A stretch of DNA of 59,120 nt from Bondarzewia mesenterica (lineage: Eukaryota > Basidiomycota > Agaricomycetes > Russulales > Bondarzewiaceae), in contig SGPL01000165.1 in assembly GCA_004802705.1 (NCBI GenBank), forward strand, positions 1 through 59,120, in the 5' to 3' direction. This document shows, piece by piece, positions 38,049 through 50,015 of this stretch; position 1 is the first letter of the stretch, and each line of letters begins with the position of its first letter. A program made the translations under genes and the position numbers. The notes under the pieces are model-generated. The model saw only the letters and a list, made by a program, of their open reading frames with translations, did not search any database and had not been told where the DNA came from.

Positions 38049-38822
38049 ATGCGCTCTGCTTTTCTCCTCGCTTTCTTCATCGCACTCGCTGGCCGAGGTA
38101 CGCTTTTGTCTCAAATTTCAAAGGTGATATCATGGTTTATGGAAGAAATGCCGCTCTTCCAGTGCTCGCTCTGAATATCGCGATGGGTGGTGCGCTGGGC
38201 AACATCACCGCCGACCAGTTCTTGGAGATTAGCGATTCCACCTTAAACTCGGACGTCCGTAACTTCGTTATCTTCCCCTCAACTGTGAACGGGAGTATTG
38301 ACGAGAGAGCGCGTGCCATCATTCCAGTGTCAGTCCCGCTGTGATCCTGCCAAACAGGCCATTTCAGTGCGTAGTCACTTCCTCTATGTTACCTGAGCTC
38401 TGAATTGTGAGTTCGCCTCTGCAGGGTTGTAACGGCGACGATACCTGCCTGTGTGGCAACGCGACCATTGCGCCCATCACGGATTGTCAGCAATGTTGGT
38501 TCACCGACCTCATCGAGAAGAACATCAAAGCGCCCGATCCTAGGGCAGGTCAGACCGCCGCGCTGTCCGGTATGTTCGACGCTTTTCTCCATGCATCCCG
38601 TCCAGGATACCTCATCGTACGGTCCTTCATACAGCGTACTCGACTGCGTGCCAGAATTCTACTGCGAACGTCACTGTCCCCGCAACATCCATCGCGCTCA
38701 CGCTTCCGGATACCTGGGACGGTCCCCAGTCTAACCCGCTCAACCTCGGCGAGACCGTCGTGGCCGTGATCGCTGGAGGCATCCTTAGCGGCGGGGCCTT
38801 GTTCATTTTGACCACCATGTGA
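38049..38822 (+). CDS. Small secreted Cys-containing protein with C-terminal hydrophobic segment
   Basis: Starts MRSAFLLAFFIALAGRG, a clear signal peptide. After introns the mature part includes GCNGDDTCLCGNATIAPITD and CQQCWFTDLIEKNIKAPDPR (six closely spaced Cys), then AYSTACQNSTANVTVPATS with Asn-glycosylation sites. The protein ends LGETVVAVIAGGILSGGALF followed by ILTTM and a stop, a terminal hydrophobic stretch without basic tail, as in GPI-anchor precursors. About 180-200 residues. Introns near 38097-38145, 38328-38425 and 38570-38640. It resembles the common basidiomycete class of cell-surface or effector-like small secreted proteins. No fold is recognised, and function is unknown. 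Confidence 0.7.
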
Positions 38823-39607
38823 TTGTTAACTTTTATTATTCTGGTCGTCGGTGGTATGCTTGTAATTTTCTGCGGTGTCGTATCTCCCTTTTGAATTGAG
38901 GACGTGTGAATTCATGCGTGGGTGCGGCGAGTGACCGACGAGCCGTATAACCGCTTACGTCATGAAATGGATCGGCAAATATTGCAAAGCGCAATCGGCA
39001 GTCGACGCGCACCACCACGTCCTGTCGTCCTCCCCAGCTGTACTTGCACCCAACTTGCATCTCCGAGCGTCAAGCTCCAAGACCGTCGGTCTTGTAAACG
39101 TAGCATTGGTCTTTTGTAGCTAGCTCGTAAGCAACCCTGGCGTCCACAAAATTTTGGGCAGACGTTCGACTCGTCTTTTCCAATGCCGCTCCTTCCTGTC
39201 GCTCTCCCATTTTTTCCCTCCAACAAAATGCATTAGCTTGCCCTGCGAGCCGTCTTTCCTCTCCAAAGTTCGTCCAATGGCGCGCATATACCCACGATGC
39301 TTCCTCTGGTGCTCGCATACAGCCAACCTCGAACCGTCGCACTCTCGCTACCATCGTCCCTTCGCAGCCAACCCCCCTCTCCACAGATCCCGTCTTCGAC
39401 CCGTCTCCTCCAAGTCCAGCTTCAGATTCACCAGATCCTGCCCAAGCTGAGGACCTGAAGCACCACCTCTGCAACACACACCATTATGCCAGGTTCGACT
39501 GGCGACTGCGCTCGACGTCGCGCCATAAACAGTCAAAAGACGGATCGGTCAAGCACCATCGCAGACGCAGTTATATAAAGCGTTTAACACCCGAAATACG
39601 CAACCTT
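38823..39607. other. Intergenic region upstream of helicase
   Basis: 785 bases. GC-balanced, with several overlapping frames on the - strand that have no recognisable content. Part of it could be an unrecognised 5' exon of the helicase, because related helicases often have a longer N-terminus. Confidence 0.4.
39572..39579 (+). promoter_or_regulatory. TATA-like box before helicase start
   Basis: TATATAAA lies 28 bases before the ATG at 39608. If it is used, the transcript would begin at or just after that ATG, and translation might start at the next in-frame Met (near 39781). It may equally be a chance match. Confidence 0.3.
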
Positions 39608-42600
39608 ATGCCAGGAGAGAAATATTACGAGGAGACAGAGGCTTATCGAGAGCGGTACGTCCCATCACCATTCTTTTTCCATCGACTGTCTTAATCCGGA
39701 AACCTGGTCGTTCTTTCACTTTTTTTTTGTTTTTATTTTTATTTTCATGCGATGAGAGCAGATTTTTGCCATTGTTAGGAATGGAACAGGCAGAAGGAGA
39801 AGCCGTGGTCAAGGAGCGACTGTCGAATTGGACCATTGACCAGCTGAGGGAAGAGGGGTACTGTATCACTGGCATGTCGGCGTACTGGCTCAAGGAGACT
39901 CAGTTCGGGCGGCCTGTGGCGTCGTTCACACTCGGACCCGGCGTGGACTTGCCAACTCACAAGTTTGAGTGCGTCTCTATTTTACATGTTAGTCGTCTTG
40001 GTGCGCATGATACTTACTGATTGATGGTTCCTAGTGGAGGAACACAGGTCCTGCTTACCCGTTTAGATCCTCTCAAAGAGGAGCCTCTCAAAGGCAGCGT
40101 AGTGTCGAGCACGGACACGAAGCTCAAGGTCTCCTTTCCCGAGTTGTGCGACATCGACGTGGGGGAGTGGAGGTAAATTTCATCGCAGAGTCTGGCAAGG
40201 ACGTTCGCTGACCATGATTTTTTGGCCAGACTGGACGTCGGTTATTCCAACATGATCTTTGAACGCATGCGCACGGCGGTCAACCATCTGAATCTGGACT
40301 TGGCATCTCAAGAAGTTCCGAGCACATTCGAGGAGAATAAGCGCGAGACTATCCTGCATGGCACGCATTTGCGTGACGTCCTCCTACGCTCCTTCAAGCC
40401 ATCGGCCACAGCGCACGCGCCAACGCACGTCCAAGACGAAGATGACCCTGCCTATGTCCCGCACGAGCTGCTGGAGCATCCCGCCCGGCTCGCCGGGAAT
40501 CACGGCGGTGCATTCCAAGATGACCTGCGGATCCAAAGCTGGGCGCGGCGGTATGCGGAGCCCAATCCGGTGCGAATTGAGGGCGATCCGGTGCTGAACG
40601 GCCTGAATGGGACACAAATCCGGGCCATTGCCATGATGATCGGCGAACGAGTGACTTTGGTCCAAGGCGTGAGTGTCTCGTTATTTCTTTATTCCTTCAC
40701 TGCCCGTCACGCCCTCTCCTCTTCCCAATCCGATCTCACCATTCGAGATACGCGAGTCAACCGAATCTGACTATTCGAGCAATTAGCCACCCGGAACAGG
40801 CAAGACGCGAACCATCATCGAAGCAGTCCGGCTTCTTAAGGTAAGTGCTTCTATCTACCTCGTGCGTGCGGATCTCAGATCGATAATTGCGGCGCTTTTT
40901 GTCAATAGGCCCATTTCGAGGTGTCCTGTCCCATCCTCGTGTGCACCTTCACCAATGTCGCTGTTGACAACCTCGTCGAGGGCTTTGCCGCCGCGGGCGT
41001 CAAGCCGCTGCGCATCGGCTACAGCAACAAAGTTAAAGGGTCGCTCATCGAGCACACGCTCGACACGAAGCTCGAAGCCCACCCGCTGATGTCCGTACTG
41101 AAGAAGGTCATCGAAGAGGTCAAGGAAGCGAAACTCAAGTCGGATGACCTGCTCAAGCGGATCCGCGATCTTCGCAAGGATCAGCGGGCGCACTTGCGGG
41201 CACGGCTGGACAGGATGGAACAACATCTGGTCCAGCTCGAGAGGCAAATCGAGGTCGCCTTGAAGAAGCAGTACGCGATACGTCAGGAAATGTTGCGCGA
41301 CATTGTGGAACAGGCCGACGTCGTGAGTGTATTTTTCTCCAAGACAGCTATGCTTGTGCTGAGTCAGTGTGGGGGCAACGCAGATCTGTACGACGTGCAT
41401 CACGTCGGCGTGCGCTGCGCTGCGTGTCGTCGATTTCCCCGTCGTGTTCCTGGACGAGGCATCCATGTCGACTGAGCCAGCGTCCCTGATTCCGATCATG
41501 AAAGGGGTACGTCCGAGAGTTTGTTGTGCATGTTTCGATTCCTGTGTTGATGAGCACTGCTTTTGTGTTCAGTCACGGCACGTGGCTCTTATCGGAGACC
41601 ACAAGCAGTTACCGCCCGTGATTACCAGTTGGGAGGCACAGGTCAAGGGACTCGGAGTCAGTCTGTTCGAGAGGCTCACGGAAGAGGGAGGTAAGCGTCC
41701 GTTTCCAGGTGTTCGTGCGGGACCATTACTGACGCGAAGTTGGGGGCAGAGGTGCCGTCGATCATGCTCGATTTGCAGTACCGCATGCATCCCGCGATAT
41801 CCAAGTTCCCGTCGTCCGAGTTTTATGACTTCTCGCTGCTGGATGGGACCGTAGATCGATTCGGCAACATCATGTCGGGCCTGCATCCGCCCACGTCGAC
41901 GCACCTCCCGGTGCATCCCGTTACTGGACACCAGCCGTCTGTCGTTTTCCTGGACCACAGCGGGTACGAGTCGTTCAAGGACAGGAGTCGAGTCAACTGG
42001 GCCGAGGCCCACATCGTCTGCAGCGTGATCGAGGATCTCTTGCTTTCCAATCCGGTGAGCATGCGCACATGTTTTTCTTTTCTTTTGTATTTTCTTTCTT
42101 GAAAAAGGAGAAAGAACGTGATATTGACCCAGGTTGACTGTAGAACATGCGCGGGGACGACATCGGTGTGATTGCGCCGTACGTGGCGCAGATCGCGGTG
42201 CTGACGCGGATGCTGAACGGGGACGCGAAGTACCGAGAGCGGTTCCGGAGCGTGCTGGGTGACCAGCGGGCGATGCAGCTGGGACTGATCGAGGTGAAGA
42301 CGGTAGACGGGTTCGAGGGGCGGGAGAAGGACATCATCGTGTTTTCGACGGTGCGGAATAACACGGGGGGGTACATCGGGTTCCTCGCGGACCGGCGGCG
42401 GCTGAACGTTGGGCTGACGCGGGCGAAGCGGGGGCTGTTCGTCGTGGGAAGCCTGAGCACGCTCAAGGAGGGGAAGAAGAGGAAGATGAGACTCGTGAAG
42501 AGCCACGAGATTGTCCGAAGCAGTGAGGATGAGCTGGAGGAGGATGAGCCTCCGGCAAAGAAGAAGGTAAGTACTCACATCCATAATACATCGAATATGC

Positions 42601-42720
42601 TCACTATTATTCACAGAAGATCTCCGTTCTACAGAAGGCAGCCCCGGCAAGACTGGTGAAGAGGGACCATGCTGACAACAATGACGATGATGATGACGAT
42701 GATGATGATGATGATGATGA
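39608..42720 (+). CDS. SF1 (UPF1/IGHMBP2-like) RNA/DNA helicase
   Basis: An ATP-driven helicase of superfamily 1. The N-terminal part has MEQAEGEAVVKERLSNWTID, GYCITGMSAYWL and TQVLLTRLDPLKEEP (beta-barrel-like domain). Motif Q/Ia region: GLNGTQIRAIAMMIGERVTL. Walker A: QGPPGTGKTRTIIEA (40785). Motif Ia: CTFTNVAVDNLVEG. A coiled-coil-like stalk follows (41080-41310). Motif II: VVFLDEASMSTEP (41440). Motif III: LIGDHKQLPPV (41595). Motif IV: LDLQYRMHPAIS. Motif V: IEVKTVDGFEGREKDIIVFS (42290). Motif VI: LADRRRLNVGLTRAKRGLFV (42390). All catalytic motifs are intact. Introns near 39655-39765, 39968-40034, 40175-40228, 40668-40785, 40840-40908, 41322-41375, 41506-41572, 41690-41750, 42055-42144 and 42568-42634. 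The C-terminus is odd: after KKAAPARLVKR the frame enters an Asp run coded by a GAT repeat and stays open into transposon sequence, so the natural stop is not evident. The end given is the end of the Asp run. Confidence 0.87.
42681..42720 (+). repeat. GAT/GAC microsatellite at the helicase-transposon junction
   Basis: Forty bases of GAT/GAC triplets coding a run of Asp in the helicase frame. It marks the passage from host-gene sequence to the KDZ-region gene downstream. Confidence 0.85.
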
Positions 42721-44134
42721 CACACTGTGCTTGAACTGTCAAAAGTTCAAGTCACCGTGCTACTTCACATCGCACACTGCATGCATGCCTTACCACCATC
42801 GCAAGGTCAAGTGCAGCAAGTTAGTAAGTCGGTCGAAGGAGGTGATCGCAGAGGTGGTGAGGAATCATTCTTGCCCCCCAGACTTCAAGGGCCCTCACTC
42901 GCCCAGTGTAGACATCCCGTCCTCCCCAGAGCCTGCTTCCACTCACCGCCACTGCCTACCTTTACCGTTACCACTGCCGCCGATGAAGACGGAGAGGGCA
43001 CTGGCCCCCAAAAAGACTGGGAAGCCCAAGGCGAAACTGGGGCCTGCTGCCTCAACGTCTCAGCCAAGGCGTCTGGCGTCGCCGAGAAAAGATAAGTGCA
43101 CCATTCTATTTAATTATCCAAATACTAATATCATTCTAGTTGAGGTGGTCATCTCAATGTGGCACTTCACCGCACTGGGTCAAGCTTCGGAGATGCAGTC
43201 GGAAGGGCACTTGGCCCCATCTTTTGCACTTGCACCCTCATCTCCCTCAGGTGCCCCCCGCCCCCACCTCCAACAGGACCACCACTGCCACCGCCACCAC
43301 CACCGCTGCTGCCACTGCCGCCGCTGCTGCCGCCCAGTTGCCCACTGATGGCAAGCTCACCGTCGGCCACCTGCCACTGTCTAAACTGGCCCAAAGGGTC
43401 CAGTTCAATCAGGGCGTGCTGGAAGACGTCCGAAGGCACCAAGTCGATGCCCAGGCATCGCAGCAGTTGCTCATCGAGCAACTCTCACGCCGAGTCAAGA
43501 TGCTGGAGGTAAAGGTAGGAGGATTCACAGCAAAGGCTGTGAAGGAGGGCGAGCCCACAGTGGGCACAGTTGCGGGAAGTGAAAAGGTGGAGGTCATCGA
43601 GGAGAGCAAGATTGAACCTGCCGACACTGGCAAAGCCTCAGTCACTGACATCGGCGATGTCGAGATCACCGCCGGGGATGCAACCCCTGCCAATGCCGAC
43701 TGCCCCCCCTCCACCCTGCAGACAATGGTCGATCTGCCTGCCCCTACCTCGTCAACAACGGCAGACCCTCCTGCCCCCACCTCATCTGCCCCATCCACTG
43801 CCACATCAGCCTTGCCGAATACAGGCAAGCCATCCTCACCCAGTGAAGTCAGCCCCGCCGACCCTTCAGCAGCCTTACTGATGACAGCAATTGGCAGTCA
43901 ACGGCCTGCACTGCCATCTCCTTCTCGCCCAGCATCCCCCACCTCATCTGACATGCAGATGAGTCCATTGGGGCCTGTGGCTCTACTGGTGGGGACGGAG
44001 GGACCTNNCGTGAACCTCATNGACCATGCCTTGCCTGACTGGAAGGTGCAAGAGGTGCCNGAGTCNGATGAGGAGGACATCAAGAGCAGNGACNGNGGNN
44101 AGAGCCCAAAGGANNATCAGCTCGCNGACCCCTG
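42721..44134 (+). CDS. Zn-cluster-like and coiled-coil protein of the KDZ region, degenerate
   Basis: Begins in the frame of the helicase, directly after its Asp run: LCLNCQKFKSPCYFTSHTAC, then MPYHHRKVKCSK. This fits C-x2-C-x6-C...C-x2-[Y]-x6-C, a Zn2Cys6-like cluster whose fifth Cys is Tyr (codon TAC, one G-to-A change from TGC). A Pro/Ser-rich stretch follows (to ~43080), a frame change (intron expected at about 43060-43290), an Ala/Thr repeat, then LPLSKLAQRVQFNQGVLEDV and LLIEQLSRRVKMLEVKV, a clear coiled coil. The tail is Pro/Ser/Thr-rich and acidic and ends at TGA 44132. The layout (cluster, spacer, coiled coil, acidic tail) resembles repeat-associated proteins of Agaricomycetes, possibly DNA-binding. 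I see no start codon of its own before the cluster, so it is either fused to the helicase or 5'-truncated. Confidence 0.5.
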
Positions 44135-44385
44135 ATCGTCCTTTTTTTTNNTAAATANGAATATTGATAGCTTGCNCATTTNNGTCTGTACTTTTATTTA
44201 TTTTTTTNAAATCACACACTGTCTCCCAAGAAAAAAAAAAGAAGAAAAAAGCCNGTTGCCNCTGTCAATAANAATTACAAGAGATACCCATTATGTAAAT
44301 NGAATGNNGCCACCNCNGAGCAACTGATGCNGACCAACATATTCACACCAAGGGACTGACTATCGCCNANGAGGACTGTGNGATG

Positions 44386-47300
44386 TCAATGACAATGAAA
44401 TGTAACNTTAGAGAAATACCTACACTCTACTCTTNGAGGTCTTCGCCACAGCCCTCGACCGGGCTTGTGTCCTCNGNGGGCTTGAGTCACGGATNTTCCT
44501 CGNCCTTGTCNCATTNGCATCGATNTACAATNTNGAGGGTTAGAGAATATCAGTGCCAATACTNAAATCACATACCACCTTATTTCCTCNGNGACNTGGC
44601 CTTGAACCCTCNGGTTGGTCTCCATCACTTTGCTTGCTGGAGCNGGCAACAGGAGGTTCATTGGNGGGAACCTTCCNCNGCTTCGCCGAGTGCANGCCNA
44701 GGTCTTNTGCCCTTGCCAATGCCTTTTNGGAGGGCTTTCTTTTGNGAGGNCCAGTCAGCACCTGAGGCTCNCATTCTGAGACATCCCCTCCATCATCTTN
44801 NGTGTCCACTTCCTGTCTCATATCCTATGGTATATANAGAGTCAATAAGTTCTTCATATAGACTGATGTCCACTCACCTTGTCGCCATCNGCAGAATTTA
44901 CTGCTGGCTCCTGAGATGCAGGAATGGCTTGTNGCAANTCGACTTCCTGGANATTTTTGGGCATCTAGATTCAAGCCTTAATCAATGTACAGTGCCTTCA
45001 GAGACATCGACTTGTACCTTGTTAACATCNGCGGTNANNTCNCCNATCGCCTGAGGGGGTGGAGTCANTGCTTTGTGCTTCTCGGCAGACACATTGCCTT
45101 GGTCCTCATCTGTCACCATGTCATTAATTGTGACCTGAAATCAATNGATAGTGAATCAGCCTTGCATANATAATGTAATAGCCAACCTACCATGTCACCG
45201 CCAGTGGCCNTCNCNGTGGGTTTCAANNGTGGAGGGATGACAAGCTTGAGCAATGCCCGATCTAACCTAGATGCNGGATTTCCACTTGCATCACTTGATG
45301 CTCCTNNGCGATTCGCCGAAGCATTCTCTTGATCATCTGGCTTGTCCCCCTTCAACTCCCTGATCTTCTTGAGCTCAGCGTTGGCGGCATCGGTGATGAC
45401 AGTCGATACCTCCACGGCGAGATCATCACAAGCAACAAAGTCCATACTTGTTGTCAACACATAGATGGGGATGCCGCTGACGTTTTCGGNGATGGCGTCA
45501 GGATCTTCCTGGAACTGACTTTGATGGGAGTCATTGAAGAGCATCCCGACGGCGAGGGCGATTATCCAGAGATTCTGCTTTGGCAGCAAGTCTCCGTTCT
45601 CATCCACATGGGGGACTTCACCCAGCCATAGTGTCAATTCCTCCTCAGCCTCTACCGACGTGTGCACCAGTTCCAGGAGGTATGGACTGTTGTATTTCCA
45701 ATGACACCATGCTGGAATTCTGTCNCCNGCGGCGAACAGACGATCATCCTGTTCTTGATTTAGCATTAATGTGTGTGAGTCAAACTTTAATGAAAACACA
45801 CCGGAAGCTCGAATATCGACTGGAGCATCCGCNGGTACTCTGGCCGGCCACTGAGGTTCAACAGGAAACTCATCTTCGACATGTCCGACTTAGTGAAGCA
45901 GGATGCGGGTGAGATGTTGGGTTCGATCNCCGAGGGATCGGCGAGCAGCTGCTTCACCACAATCTCCCATCTCTCGACAGCCTCGTTGCACAGGTCGTCC
46001 ATGTCCTCATTGTCATTGTCATCNTCTGCCAANGCAAGCAGCTCNGCTTCGAAATCTTCCTCTGAGTCTTCCACTGGCATAGTGATCTCCTCATCCACCT
46101 CNGGATCGGCAGCCTTCTTTTTGCCTTTGGCGGAAGAACTAGTTCCCTCAGAAGTACTCGTGGCCNCCGACACTGGATCAGCTTTGTTCNCCGATCTACG
46201 AGACTTCTTGGCCTTGGCCTTCTTGGTCTNTGCCATGCTGACCTTCNCTGGCAGGATCCCACCATCAGTGGCTCGATATGATTTGAACACGACCAGGTCC
46301 TTCTCATCATTTTGAAGGTCCTGCCAGTGCTCGAGGAGCTTCGTCAGGTCGCTTCGAACGAGTTTCGATGGCTCTTTGACAACAAAGTTGTCTGGAAAAT
46401 ATTCATCGGCGAGGTACTCTCCTCGCCGTTCCTTCAATTCTCCCCAGGGAACGGATCCCTTGGGATTCCCACTGGCTTCTCCTACATGACCGTCAGTGGC
46501 CGTTTTATATCGAGATCNAAATACCTACGGTACGCGGTGGTCATCACGGCCCTCACCAAGCCCTTCATCTGCTCGAGATCAAAGGCTTTGTCCTTCGCCA
46601 GCTCGGGCAGCAACATCCTGCCATCCTCGGTGGTGTCCAACTCTAGAATCGGCTTTCTCCTCTGCCTCTTCTTGGCACTTTCCTGTATCTCCTCATCCAT
46701 ATTTCCAGTCCCTAAGTGAGACATCAAAATACCAGTATGGTTTATACCAAAGTCAGGTACTGACCGAAAACTTTNAAGGCATACTCTTCCCATTCCTTCA
46801 TGATTTCGCCAGTCCCCCATTCTGGCTGGGTCTTTGTGAAGTCTATGGAGCCATTGTCCTCATTAAATTCATGGCTGGGTGCATATTTAGATGGAGCTAT
46901 TGATATCATTACCGATGAGGACACACTCACTGACAAATGACTGTTCTCCCATCTTTCACCACCGTCGCCGAGAGCACAAACACTCTCATATTCAGTTGCC
47001 GGTACATCTGCCCGGCAAACTCCCTGATGTACTGGTTGGCCTTCTCGGCAAGGCTGTAAACATATTGATGAGAAGGCCTTTGCTGAACAGATAAGCACTT
47101 ACTCCCTCTGCCTTTCCGCCGGTGGCTGGGCAGAGTTCCACTTGTCGGCGAGTTGCTGGTACTTGTCCATGTCCTCTTCCGATGTCCTGTCCCTCACTGC
47201 TCTCACGCCCTCCTGGTAGTGGGCGATGTAGTCCCGGGACTTCTTCCGGCTGACCCCATGTTGCTCGAGGATGTGGGCGTCGATGTCTTTACGTTTAAGA

Positions 47301-47666
47301 AACTTGAGGACCTCCAGTGGGGTCCATCGGCGAACATACGAAATCTTGTCCTTCTTCTTTGTCTTAGGCATTTTTGCCTCGAAGAACTCATGCATGGACT
47401 TCAGCCAACATGGTCAGTATGGATGGGTGCAAAGGCGACGGGGACACATCACGGACCTTCTGAAGGGCACAGGCATATTGTGCATGTTTCAGAGGTTGGT
47501 GGGGAACCTGTTCCTTCAGCCTGTCGCTTGTCATCATCAACGCCCATCTGATTTCCATGGACTGCCGGACATTCGGCTTCGCCTTTCGCCAAGAGTCCCA
47601 GTTCTTTTCTAGTTCTTTCTTTTCCACCTCACTGAAGGTTGCGTTGGCAGCGTCCATTTCGTACAA
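44386..47666 (-). CDS. KDZ-region accessory gene, unknown function
   Basis: A multi-exon - strand gene. Start near 47657-47666 (MDAANATFSEVEKKELEKNW). Blocks in order: WDSWRKAKPNVRQSMEIRWA, KKDKISYVRRWTPLEVLKFL, DYIAHYQEGVRAVRDRTSEE, WNSAQPPAERQRE, then after an intron at ~47045-47105 EKANQYIREFAGQMYRQLNM and RVFVLSATVVKDGRTVI, SIDFTKTQPEWGTGEIMKEW, EYLADEYFPDNFVV, a Lys/Ser-rich stretch (KKAKAKKSRRS), an acidic stretch (EEDFE..DDNDNEDMDDLC) and LLNLSGRPEY. A Ser/acid-rich tail continues toward 44386. No known domain is identified by eye; it resembles hypothetical proteins often found with KDZ elements. At least two joins (near 47390 and 46490) need a frame change that I cannot resolve by clean introns, so it may be decayed. 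Many codons contain N. Confidence 0.5.
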
Positions 47667-48697
47667 GTTCGCCGGAGATGTGGAGTGGAATTTGGGTTAG
47701 GGTGGGAGTTGGCAGGGAAGAATATGGAAGAGATTGGTCTGGGCCCAGGAAGAAGAAGCTTCGTATTTAAATTCAGATGACTAAGATGTACTCCCAGGTC
47801 TTGGCAACATAGATCATCCAGCCACACATCGCTTCAGGTGGTGAGAATGACAGTCTCATCATTCGCCGACATCGCCGGCGGCCTCGGTGAGAAATAATAC
47901 TCTCCTTTCCCTTGCATTCTCAGAAATCACAACACCATGTAAGCCCCGGACAATTGCCCAAGAAACCTGTGTCAATCTTACAAAATAAATCAAAGTGATT
48001 GGGCAGGGTCAACACATTTTTCCCTCTCTCAATAGTTGTGCTGCTGCTGATAAGCACTGTTGTGCATGAGAGGAACAGTGGCACATCATCAAATCATTCA
48101 GCTCAGCTCACCCTCACTTTATTCGACACAGACCTGTCAAATTTGCAATGACCATAAGGAGTGAAAATCCTTGTTTTCAGACTAAAAACACCCTTTTTAT
48201 CATTGATGTCAGGTTCATTCACACTAATGAGATGCATGCTGAATTCTAATCCATATCCTCAATTACTGACTGCTGATGTCCATATGAGATGGCATTGTGT
48301 GTCAGAATTCTGACTTTATGCATTACATATATTTCATTATTATTTTGCATTGTAGAAGAAGAGCAGGAAGTACTCATGTTAGCAAAGTGGCCAAATATTG
48401 CAACCACTGCAGTTGCCAGATCTGACCATGCCTCAGTTTGGAACAACACACAACACAATGACTATTATATATCCTTCACACTCACCTTTTTGCCTCACCC
48501 AGTATTTACTCCAGATTAACAAACACTAAGCTGAGCATAACCTGTGAGCCTGTGTATAAATCAATTCTCNCGATCNCCNAGCAAGTGCTATTTGTGACTC
48601 CCTGTGACGGTGCTGGCAACCAATTTTGAAAGACAACCACACTTGCTGTGCCAGCTCATCACCCTTCCTCCTACCTTTCTGCATCAACAGGCTGGTC
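47667..48697. other. Divergent intergenic region upstream of TET/JBP
   Basis: About 1 kb between the accessory gene (-) and the TET/JBP gene (+). The first 250 bases still carry TCGCCGA words (near 47860-47885); the rest is AT-rich without a gene. It should contain the promoters of both genes. Confidence 0.5.
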
Positions 48698-50015
48698 ATG
48701 AGCCAGCCTGACTCCACCAAAGACCAGCAGCCATCACAGTGGATGCTGGGGCTCACAGAGCAGCTTGCCGATCATGTTGAGCATGATCTGCGTGAAAAGC
48801 TTGCCGGTCNGCNAAAACCCGGAACAGTATCTTCNCNGATCGCAACATCCCCGCTCTCTGTAGGGCTGCTGTTCGAGTGTGACATCATGACAGATGTCAT
48901 CATTGCAGCAATTGCATCCCCAAGTAAGCATATAGAATGTTCCATTGATTTGGAATGCTGAACAGGCTGCAGTCATGTTGAATTGGGATCTCCGGCGATA
49001 CGCCAGACGGGTTCATACAGGGGCCTGCCGACCCGGTGAGGGCGCCGAAGCCGCACTGGAGAAAAGGTATCCGCCGTTGTATCCCGAACTGCTACCCATT
49101 CATTGCTCCCCAGCAACGATCGTCGACAAGCACAGCATTGTCGGGACCTGGTATCTTCCAGGCATAGTGACTGAAGAAAGACAGGTGTGTATTCACCGAG
49201 CAGTCTCCCTGCCTTTGCTGATTCTCTCTAGGCTATTATGTGGGCGGCGACGGCGAATGTATCGCCGATGCACCCGCCGAAGCCGGCTGGCAACTGGAGG
49301 TCTGAATCTAATTTTTTTACTGCCGCCGACGCCGATGCCTACACTGGCATGGCTCCTGGCACTGTAGAGATGTCAGCAGGATGGTTCGAGCAGGCANANG
49401 ATGTGAGGGTTCCTCGGTGAATTTCTGCGAGTGTCCTAACAATGATTGCAGTTGCCTGAACATGAAATGAGANNGTCGGCGAGCCTCAAGGACAAGTACT
49501 NNGGGTTAGGGTGTCGCCAATGGCTCGCCGATTTNNCCGAATNGGCAGCCCTGCTCAATGCCATTTTGAGCCTCATCCATCCTGAANAGTATCGCTGTGG
49601 ATTGCAATCCATCAGNAAGCTCTGTGAGGTGAACTCCCTCGCNGACATAGGTCGCCGATGGCCATCNGTCTTNACAGGAGTCTCGCTGATTGCTCAGAGG
49701 TTGTGTCCCCCACACNGAGATGGCCAAGCAAGACATGAGTGGTACGACCTATTGACCACCATCGGACCTTATAGAAATGCTCTGTTGGAACTCCCCGGNN
49801 TNGGCATCNCCTTCCAATATAACTCGGGGACNGTAGTCNGGATTTGTGGAAGGGTGTTTGCTCATTCAGTGTCAGAGGTNGACNGCNAGAGGGTTTGCAT
49901 CNCCTCCTTCATGAGGNACAATGTGCATGAGNGGCAGGGGATAAAGCCAGCANGATGGATGGAATTTGGCACCTATGGTATCATTGTTGACAGCGAGCAG
50001 CNATCTGGTGGTTGA
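48698..50015 (+). CDS. TET/JBP-family 2-oxoglutarate/Fe(II) dioxygenase
   Basis: Predicted to oxidise 5-methylcytosine in DNA. Four exons splice cleanly: 48698-48923, 48973-49184, 49232-49402, 49452-50015, with GT..AG introns of 49, 47 and 49 nt, giving 390 residues and no stop apart from N codons. Family blocks: SPLSVGLLFECDIMTDVIIA, MLNWDLRRYARRV, STVEMSAGWF-like (TVEMSAGWFEQ), ALLNAILSLIHP. The double-stranded beta-helix core has PPHxDGQARHEWYDLL, the H-x-D iron ligands at 49713-49721; GRVFAHSVS, the distal His at 49863-49865; and RVCI, the Arg for 2-oxoglutarate at 49890-49892. FMRxNVHE follows. The codon between His and Asp is NGA (49716): CGA would be Arg, TGA a stop. It lies 200 bp upstream of the KDZ transposase on the same strand, the arrangement expected of a transposon-borne TET gene. 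The ATG at 48698 is the most sensible start; an in-frame ATG at 48626 exists. Confidence 0.85.
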
